From NCBI GenBank assembly GCA_021432635.1, contig MU270029.1:62001-126000 (forward strand): a stretch of DNA of 64,000 nt, read 5' to 3'. The notes under the pieces were generated by a model that worked only from the letters and a program-made list of their open reading frames with translations, was not told the origin of the DNA and did not search any database. The position numbers and the translations under genes are program-made. This document shows positions 56,023 to 64,000 of the stretch, in pieces (the stretch's first letter is position 1; every line of letters starts with the position of its first letter). The DNA comes from Thozetella sp. PMI_491 (taxonomy: Eukaryota > Ascomycota > Sordariomycetes > Chaetosphaeriales > Chaetosphaeriaceae).

Positions 56023-57923
56023 ATGGCGACCAACAACATGCACAACCTCACCACGCTAATCAAGCGGTGCGTAACCACAGTATCCGGGGTCCAGGGCCAC
56101 TATCTCGGTTCACGCCGGCGTGGCTCTCGCCCGCCATGCTCCGTGCTAACCTGCTGCGCAGGCTCGAGGCGGCCACCGCCCGCCTGGAGGACATCGCTAC
56201 GTCTACCGTCGAGCTCCCGCAGGCCGTCCCTGCCCTTCAACAGACCCTTGCGTCGCCTCATTCCGGCGCCTCCTCTGCCTCGACCCCGGCTGCCGTTCCT
56301 CCACCTGCCCCCGCGGCGCCGAAACTCCCGCCCGAGCCGCTGCCCGAGTCGATCGAGGAGTTTGATGCTTTCATCGCCGGATCCGTCCAGAAGTTTGCCA
56401 AGATCAGCTCCGCGATAGGAGGCTTGATCGCCGAGCAGGTAAGCTGAATTGACGGAGAGGAGATGCAGATGGGGATGAGTGCCGGGGAAGGGACAGCCAA
56501 TTGACCAGCCGCAGGCTCAGAAAGTGCTCCAAGGATTCAACGAGCAGCGCAACTTCCTGCTCATCACGACCAAGGCCAAAAAGCCCGATCTGACGGGGTC
56601 CGAGATGTCGGTGTACCAGGACCTTTTGAAGCCCATCAACGAGGCCCTGATGGCTGTGGGGAATATTAAGGAGTCGAATAGGGGTTCTCCGTTCTTCACC
56701 CAGATCAGCGCCGTCTCGGAGGGCATCATGGTGCTGGCCTGGGTGACGGTGGAGAATAGGCCATACAAGCATGTCGAGGACAGCCTCGGCTCCGTCCAAT
56801 TCTTTGGAAACCGGGTGCTCAAGGAGAACAAGGAGAAGTAAGCCTATCCGCGATTGCCGGAGGGTTTGCTGGGAACTTGCTAACATGGAGACCACCAGGG
56901 ACCCTCAGCAGGTCGAATGGATACAGTCCTACTACCAGATCTTCCGCGACCTAACCGAATACGTCAAGCAGCACTTCCCCCAAGGCATCCCGTGGAACCC
57001 CAAGGGCCAGCCGGCGCAAGAAGTAGCCAAGGCGATCAAGGCCGGCGGCGCCGCTGCTCCCCCGCCACCCGCACCATCTGGTGCAGGCGCGCCCCCGCCG
57101 CCGCCTCCGCCTCCCGGCCCTCCGCCGGTCCTCCAGATCAAGGAGGTGAAGCCGGATTCAGGGAGCAGCGGCGGCCTCGGCGCCGTCTTCTCGGAGCTGA
57201 ACAAGGGCGATGCGGTGACGAAGGGGCTGCGGAAGGTGGACAAGTCCGAGATGACGCACAAAAACCCGTCTTTGCGCGCTAGCTCGACCGTGCCCGACAA
57301 GGACAGCTCAGCACGCGGCAAGAGCCCGGCGCCCGGCAAGAAGCCGAAGCCCGAGAGTATGCGGGTCAAGAAGCCGTCCAGGAAGGAGCTCGAGGGCAAC
57401 AAGTGGACGATCGTAAGTTGTAGCCCGGTCGTCGGACTGCCGCTGGAGAACGCCGCTGACCAAGACGCTCGATCTATAGGAGAACTTTGAGAAGGAGCCG
57501 CAGCCGATCGAGATCGAGGCCTCCTTGTCGCACTCGATCCTCATCAGCAAGTGCTCCAATGCCGTCATCATTATTAAGGGCAAGGCCAACGCCGTGACGA
57601 TCGAGAATACGACGCGGGTTTCGCTTGTCGTCGATTCCCTGGTCTCGTCGGTCGACGTGGTTAAGTCGCAGAACTTTGCCCTGCAGGTCATGGGCTCGAT
57701 CCCCACCGTACTCATGGACCAAATCGATGGCGCCACCATCTACTTCAGCAAGGAAAGCATCAGCACGCGCGTCTTTCACAGCAAGTCCGCCAACATCAAC
57801 ATCAATGTTCCCGACGGCGAAGACGGCGATTATAAGGAGGTGCCCCTGCCCTCCCAGATGTGCTCTTACTATGATGCGGATAAGAACGAGCTGGTGGATG
57901 AGATCGTCTCACACGCTGGCTAA
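56023..57923 (+). CDS. cap1: Adenylyl cyclase-associated protein (CAP/Srv2)
   Basis: Five exons (56023-56066, 56162-56438, 56515-56837, 56899-57412, 57480-57923) give 533 aa. CAP binds adenylyl cyclase through its N-terminal coiled coil and recycles actin-cofilin complexes through its central and C-terminal domains. Seen in order are the N-terminal helix LIKRLEAATARLEDI, the helical folded domain (EEFDAFIAGSVQKFAKIS through WVTVENRPYKHVED), a proline-rich stretch near 263-290 (runs of up to eight Pro), a WH2-like region (LGAVFSELNKGDAVTKGLRKV) and the C-terminal beta-helix CARP domain (KCSNAVIIIKGKANAVTIENT). The VPLPSQMCSYYD block lies at the end. It is cytosolic/cortical. All joins restore the known family order. 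Confidence 0.94.
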
Positions 57924-58443
57924 GGAAGGTTGCCCAGGACAGGAGACGTAGGCAGAGGCTCTGCAGGACGATAGACGGCCACCGGTCTTATTTGGATTCG
58001 TCTGTAGGAATAGGAGGCGGGGGCTTGCTGTGTTGGTTGCCGTGTTGCCATGAGTACGGAGGGAGCCGAGCAATTGGACTAGCATACTTGATTTGTATAC
58101 CTAGCCTCGCAGTATCGTCACTGGGCTAATGCACCCTTTGCTTACCCGCTACGTGAGGAACATGGTCAGTGATGCTTGAGCCATTCGGCTAGAACAAGGC
58201 TGTGTACCTCGTGTTAACCTTCCTGTGTAGTGACTAGTTAGACAGCGGAAAGCCACACTTTGTTAACATGTAAGTCCAGCCCAGAACTGGTTAGATAGTG
58301 CATAACGGAAGGTGGAGTCGAATGTTAACAGGCAGCTCATATATAACACAGTGTGTGGTATCTTTGCAACTCTCGTTGTTTTCCTCCAGCAAGCCGCGAA
58401 CGGCCGTCCCTAGAACTTTAGAACTTGGAGCTCCCTCGCCTCG
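57924..58443. other. Intergenic region between convergent genes
   Basis: 520 bp of 3' flank of cap1 and of the ankyrin/HeLo-like gene. Nothing recognised. Confidence 0.5.
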
Positions 58444-61027
58444 TCAATCGTCCTCGTCAACGATACGACGTCGTGGGTGGTAAGGCCTCAACGATTCCGG
58501 TACGGCTAGTCTATCTAGATGGATATTTGCACAGCCCAGAGGGCAATCATCGGTTCTAGTATGCTCCATATCTACCCAGTCCCAACGATCATCTCTTTCT
58601 TGGCACCTGGCGGTGGTGGCGAGGAAACTGTAATGATACCAGCTCCTGGACTCTTGAACTGATGTACTCTCCGAGAACACACCCTTGCCACAGCTTCTCG
58701 GGCAAGTATTCGCTGAGTCGTCCTTGTCGCCAAGTCGAATGCAGTTAAATGTCCATCTGGAGCGCAAGGGGCATAAGCTAAAAATCGGCGCCCAAGGTCG
58801 TAGAGGGAAATCCCATCTATCGTAGGCGTTTGGTCTCCGGCATAAAGAGGGTGGCTGGCTTTGTGATCTGGCCGTAGAAAGGGGTCTACGGGAGCGGTCG
58901 TACTGCATCAACATCAGGACGCCGGTGTCATCTTGGGTTCGGACCATGAGCTCGCAGAATGGCTCCTTCTCCTTCTCCTCGGCTAGCAATTTTAGTATAT
59001 CTTCGTCTCTCGATGCGCAGCACTTTTCCTCGATAAGTTTCCAAGGGCCTTCTACAGCTTCCGTTTTTGTTGGAGGCCACACAATCAGGCAGGGGAGACG
59101 AGGGTCCCTTGGGAACGACCCCGGTGGCGATTGACGTTCGTACAGACCATAAACTTCAATTTTGCGAAGTTTTAGGCCCCAATCCAAAGGTGAAGGGCCG
59201 TAGATCAGGCCACACAACTGATAACTACTGTAATGGTGCCTGGGGAGTAGCCGGCTGCGGAAGGTAGACCAGATCTTGCTCTCGCGTGCGCCGTATTCGC
59301 AGAGATCGAGGCCAGCCCGCTGCACCATGCGTATCCAGAATTGGAAACGGTGTAAATGGCTCGGATGCGCGCCTATTCCCCAGTTCGTGGATGAGACGGA
59401 GAGCGAATACATCAAGGGTGTGGCACTAATTTGGCCGTCTTTGCCATCGCATATTCCGTAAATATCGGCGCCGTTCTGGATGAGCTTAACACCTAAATTA
59501 AATAATTCTTCTTGAACTTGATAGTTGTCATCGGAAGAGTCATATAGTTGGAGAGCACGTGCAATATAGTGAAGAGCCGAGAAGCCGGTGCTAGTCCTCG
59601 CGAGTGCAAGCCTTGAGTCCGATGGCAGCAAACCGACACACATGAGAAACCCAGATGGCTCGATGTATCGCATCTCAGAAACCAGTGATAATCGTTCATC
59701 CAAAACCCAGGACTCATATCCCGTAATGTGATCCAGAAGATGCATGCTCAAAAGATCCGCTGATCGACATTGAGCCAGCCAACGAGGAATGTGGTTGCTG
59801 TTGTCGAGAGTGACATCCCAACCAGGGTCGTTCATAAACAATCGATAGTACTCATTATAGTTTCTTTCCAAAGATGGCCCCAAATGGGAGAGGGCTTCAC
59901 TCAATACCGATCCATTCCAGGTTGTTTGACCAAGTAGGTATCGGCACACTTCCAATCGGCGATGCAGCGCAGCATACTATGACAATCAGCTGTCTGTTCC
60001 GTGAGGCCTATTCGAAAGAACTTACCGCAAGCAAGGTCCAAGTTGGTCCACCATTGGATCGAAAAACATCCAACGGGCTTGCTTCCCCACGGTCCATGAG
60101 CCTCTGGATCCCTGCAAGATTGCCGGTTTCGCAGTAGTAAACAACAGGAGAGGCTTGTGGGATGGAATTATATGTACGTAAATACACGTTCCAGCTGGAT
60201 TGGGTGTTGGTGATGGCAATATCCCAGACCCGACGAGAGAGCCATGTTGGAAGCCGCAAGCAAGCCCGAGTATACACGGGTTTACCCCTTTGTTTGCTCT
60301 GCTTGAGTGGGAGCGTATCGCCCCGACCTCGGACATGCCGAGGCCCATTATTTCCTACGTCATTACTAGGGTTGCCGGCCTCTATGGGCGAATACTTGCC
60401 GCCAGTGGCTATCTGTGTCTGTGGGGTGAGTGAGATGACGGCACAAGACTTGTCCTGCAACGCGGGAGCTAGGGCCAGGGCCGTCAGTTGTTGGGAGAGC
60501 CTCGTGCTGTCTGTCGAAACCTGAGCGTGAAGATCTTGTATCAGAGCAACTTGCTGCGAGAGCGTCCCTAGGTGTGCCGAGTCTCTCTGCCTCTGCTCTT
60601 GGTCGAGGAACATCATATAAGCCAGCTGCAGTGCGCTCTTGGCCTTCTCCAGATCGTCAAGGAGCTCCTTCATATCGCGCTCTCGAAAGACGGCATACAT
60701 CCTGCCAGCTAGCCTAGAGTGCTTCTCTAGGTGTCGTTCCATCTTGTCGACGAGCTCCAGTATCTCGGCGGTACTCTGCTGGCACTCGAGGAGACAGCGA
60801 GCAAGCAGCACCCCGCCGCTGCCAGTCTGCTGCCGGCGCTGTTCGAGTTCTCGCAGGGCCAGAGCCATGGTCTCGATGCCGAAAGCGAGTTTGGAGACGG
60901 TTCGCGGTGCGTCTCTGGCCGCATGGTAGATTCCCCGCAGCTTTAGAGCGCTCTCGCCGAGCTGGATGGCAAGCGAGAGCAAGCCTGCTCCGCTAGCGGC
61001 CAGACCGAGCAGTTCAAGTCCTGACAT
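58444..61027 (-). CDS. HeLo-like N-domain protein with ankyrin-type repeats
   Basis: Two exons, 61027-60026 and 59976-58444 (49-bp intron), give 844 aa. The N-terminus (MSGLELLGLAASGAGLLSLA, then LGESALKLRGIYHAARDAP and a long helical stretch to about residue 200) resembles the fungal N-terminal domain of STAND/NLR proteins, of the HeLo-like type, which is membrane-seeking and linked to incompatibility or cell death. No NACHT or NB-ARC P-loop follows. Instead, after a charged linker come ankyrin-like units (VVYYCETGNLAGIQRLMDRG, SPLDVFRSNGGPTW-TLLAYAALHRRLEVCRYLL, the last rebuilt over the intron). The C-terminal 400 residues are Trp/Arg-rich and unassigned. It may be a degenerate or adaptor relative of NLR genes. 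Assignment of the N-domain is from pattern only. Confidence 0.7.
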
Positions 61028-61704
61028 CGCGACGCACTGCGAACGATTGGTAATTTTTTGCCGTTGAGTCAGTCGGGCGTACCGATTGAGGTGATGTTGG
61101 GAGATAGAAGGCCTCCGGTACGTAAGGCTGCGGGTTGGCACGGCATGCAACAGGTAGCACCGCCACTCGAAGCAGCAAGGCATATTCTGCATGCAACCAC
61201 CAATCGAAAGATTCCGTCGAAAGACGCAAGACCCAGCAGCACCAAGACATGGGTGGCCAGCCCTTCGCTGGCTTTTGTTTTTCGAACCCGGCGCAACTCT
61301 CGTTTACCTAGAGGGAAAATCTTCGTTAGTATCAACCTCTACCAACAATAAGGAGGCAACAGTAGAGAGCTAGTTGAATGGCAACCTACCCTAAGCTCTC
61401 CCAGATTATCCAGCATAGGTGCCCGTCTGCTTTAGCCCAGAGGCTCTGCCAAATGTCACCGCAGCACAGGCAGTATATACAAATAATGAGTATATTATAC
61501 AAGCAAAAGCTATCGAGGTCTAGCTGCGTCTATAGGAAAAGCAACATGGAAGTTGTCTTCAATGTTCTAAACGTCCAGGACCACGGTCGGCCTAGGTCGC
61601 CACAGGTCAAGTTTGCAGAGCCGCTTTCTTGTTTTTATGCCTATCAAATCCGGCCCACCCGACTCCGTAGCAATGCTGCTCCTCCCGCGCGGCGAAAGTC
61701 GCAT
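61028..61704. other. Intergenic region
   Basis: 677 bp: upstream side of the HeLo-like gene and 3' flank of carnitine acetyltransferase. No exon recognised. Confidence 0.5.
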
Positions 61705-63872
61705 TTACAGCTTGGCCTTGGGCGCCTCCAGCGTCGGCAGCAGGAGGTCGCGCATCTCGCCCGCGGCCTCGTTGAGGTAGAAGCTCATCCGGTTGCTTCC
61801 GAGCCCCTTGGAAACGATGTTAAAGTTGAGGCTATAGCTCACGTTAGCATCTACGTCTTTCTCGGCTTGGGTTGGGATAGGAAAAGACAATAATAACGCA
61901 CCTGTTTTCGTTGATCATGTACGCAATACCGAACCCGCCATCAATGACCTGGCTCCAGCCGTAGCCATTGAAGTACTCAGAGCTCAGCTGCGACGTGCTG
62001 AGGTACCACGAGCTGCTGTAGCCGTAGGCCGGGTCCTTGTAGATCTCGGGAAGCTCCTGGCCGGGCTCGAGCAGCCTCTTGAGCCCGAACAGGTGCCGGT
62101 CGACTCCCTTGCCGTCGCTCGCGGCCGAGATGTACTCGAGGTGGCTGTCGATGGACTTGCGGAACAGCTCGATGCGGGTCTTGCTGTCGACAGCGTCGTC
62201 CGCCATGGCATTGCACCAGGCTACGCTCGCTTCCGACACGGACCGGCAAGTCTCGGTGCGGCCCTGCTGGAAGCGCCGCGTGGCGGCCGACTCGTACGTG
62301 GGGCGGTTCTTGCCGTACATCTTGTGGTAAGCCAGCTGAATTATCATCTGCACGTACGCGTCGGGCGAGCAGCGGAGCTTCTTGATAAGACCCTTTCCGT
62401 AGCCTTGGTACGCCTGGATCGCGAGCTCGTGCTTGCCGATAACGTCGGCAAAGTCCTTAACGGCACGATCAACCTCGGCCTGCACCTCCTTGGTGACGGT
62501 GAAGGTTACGGGCGTCGGCTCCGGCAGGCTCGAGCGCACGGTGGGGTTCGAGAAGTCGAGCTTGTTGTTGAAGATGACCTCGTTGACGTAGTCGTTGAGG
62601 CGGTGCGTCGGCGTGCCGTCCATCATGCTGTGCTCGCCCATGAAGCCCGACGTGCCGTTGTCATTGACAATGAATTGCAGCGGCTTGTCATACCACCGGT
62701 TCTGTCCGTCGCCGTGCCAGTAGGCGTGGGCGCGCTCCTCCAACGTCACCGGGGCAGCATCGTCGAGGCACACGACGAAAGACGCCGACTCGATCGCCTC
62801 AAGGGCCGCCGCGTTGCCCGGGGCGGCGTTGAGGAGAACGGCGCGGGCATCCGTCCAGACGTCGCGGTTCTCGGATGTGAGGGCACCGACGGCCGGGGCG
62901 CGCTGGGCGAGCTCATAGATGCGGCGGAACTGGGCCTCGAGCTCCGAGGTGTTGAGCTCCTTGCCGTCGACCTCGTGCACCAGCTTCCAGAACTGATTCT
63001 TGCGGATGACCAGGATGTGCTTGTTCTTCTGCTCCGCAGGGTCGAACTTGATGGGGTGGTCGGCCGGCTTGGCGGCGACGCGGGAGGCGTTGAACATCCA
63101 CTTGTAGCTGTCCATGCAGATGGGCAGCTTCTTCATGAACTCGGGCTCAAGCGTGCCCTGGTCGACCTGCTGCTTGAAAGACAAGGCGGCAGTGCTGATG
63201 GCCGCCGCGCGCTTGGCCGGGTCACGGCGCCGGCGGTCGTCGCGGTGGCTGTAGAAGTAGCTAACATAGGGGACCACCGGGTCGCGGTAGCTCAGGTATG
63301 CCGCGTCGTTCCACCACTCGTAGATCCAGTTCTTGTGCTTGGGGTCCTCGCGCCGGGCGATCAGCTTCTCCTGCAGCTTGCGCCCGGGCCCGCTAGGGGC
63401 GATAAAGGCCTCCACAGCCTTAGTGCTAGCAGCGAGCTCGGAGGATGTAAGGAGCGGCTTCAGCGACTTGAGGTATCGGCCGGCCGTCTCCTCGAGGGTC
63501 GGGACGGGAAGGCGCGGGAGAGACTCCTGGAAGCGGAGCATGGGGCCCTTGGACTTGTCCTCGACGTAGCCTATGGGAGAGGCAGGCGGCCGTCAGCGTC
63601 TGCGCGAGGGGACGGGGTTTCACGAACGTCGGTGCGGGATGTAGCATACCTTGAGGGAGGGAGCTGTTGCTCCGTCTAGAAGCCGGCGCCATTGCTATTC
63701 TCTGTGTCTGCGCGGGCAGTCTCGGTGTTAGCCGCGAGCTCCCGCGACGAGTGATGGGCAGCAGGAAGACGGGAGACGAGAGCGAGGGAGGGGGGTGTGT
63801 ACGAACCAGAGGGGTCTTGGAGGTGCGGAGAGAATTCCTGAGTGCAGGAGACCGAGCCGCTGCTGCCAACAT
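61705..63872 (-). CDS. Carnitine O-acetyltransferase, dual-targeted
   Basis: Three exons (63872-63650, 63570-61902, 61831-61705) give 672 aa from the first ATG, or 612 aa from the in-frame ATG at 63692. It transfers acetyl groups between CoA and carnitine, shuttling acetyl units between peroxisome, cytosol and mitochondrion. Family features are LPRLPVPTLEETAGRYL, WWNDAAYLSYRDPVVPYVSY, the catalytic His in GEHSMMDGTPTHRL (near residue 385 of the long form), and the carnitine/CoA-site SxS (SQLSSEYF) with DGGFGIAYMINEN. The first 75 residues of the long form contain many Arg and no Asp/Glu, as in a mitochondrial presequence. The protein ends in AKL, a PTS1. Alternative starts would therefore give mitochondrial and peroxisomal forms, as known for yeast CAT2 and Aspergillus AcuJ. 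Confidence 0.93.
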
Positions 63873-64000
63873 CCCAACAGACTAACGACTGGCGCGAATA
63901 TTTAGGGGAGAGGTGCGGGTTGGAGGGAGGGAAGAGAGGCGGTCGGTAGGCCTCGGGTGGGTGGTTAGGGGTCTTAATCGAGGATCACAAGCTAAAACCC
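63873..64000. other. Upstream flank of carnitine acetyltransferase
   Basis: Window edge; promoter-side sequence only. No feature recognised. Confidence 0.4.

Noticed and set aside
62093-63679. 528-codon open frame on the plus strand
   Set aside because: Entirely antisense to the well-conserved carnitine acetyltransferase exon; its product is Arg/Val/Leu-rich without motifs, an artefact of GC-rich codon use.

Overview
The window is genomic DNA of a filamentous ascomycete (Pezizomycotina, probably a Sordariomycete; the exact lineage cannot be fixed from this sequence alone). The evidence is short spliceosomal introns (mostly 50-80 bp, GTRNGT donors, CTAAC/CTGAC-type branch sites, one GC-AG intron), several Zn(II)2Cys6 regulators, and fungal-type MCM3, adenylyl cyclase-associated protein and carnitine acetyltransferase. 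I see no tRNA, rRNA, transposon, CRISPR array, or PKS/NRPS/terpene-cyclase gene. Gene models were built by joining frames at GT(GC)-AG borders. The joined coding length is a multiple of three in every spliced model.

Region 1 (0.2-6.1 kb) looks like a small phosphonate/phosphate island: a phosphonoacetate hydrolase with all metal-site residues, a Zn2Cys6 regulator and a phosphate-permease-type MFS carrier. CACGTGGG boxes (PHO4/NUC-1-like) lie upstream of the regulator and the carrier. A type-B carboxylesterase (6.7-8.4 kb) follows.

Region 2 (about 8.9-46.0 kb) is an accessory, mostly catabolic gene assembly: NmrA-like protein, two Zn2Cys6 regulators, flavin amine oxidase, Rid/YjgF protein, two P450s, EutQ-like cupin, monocarboxylate-type MFS carrier, two paralogous FAD monooxygenases, two APC amine/amino-acid permeases, aldehyde dehydrogenase, homogentisate 1,2-dioxygenase, fumarylacetoacetase, a peroxisomal (SKL) 4-coumarate-CoA-ligase-like enzyme and one orphan 453-aa protein. 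The simplest reading is uptake of an aromatic amine or arylalkyl acid, deamination to an aldehyde, oxidation to an acid, ring hydroxylation to a homogentisate-type diol, then ring cleavage and hydrolysis. No 4-hydroxyphenylpyruvate dioxygenase or maleylacetoacetate isomerase is present, so this does not look like the ordinary tyrosine cluster. Several gene pairs share divergent promoters, and two of these promoters are rich in a TTCCGA/TCGGAA element. This is the best candidate for an undescribed system.

Region 3 (46.4-64 kb) is mostly conserved housekeeping: a small membrane protein, an F-box-like protein, MCM3 with an MCB box, a Mak32-like PfkB protein, the cyclase-associated protein, a HeLo-like/ankyrin protein, and a carnitine acetyltransferase with both a mitochondrial-type leader and a peroxisomal AKL terminus.
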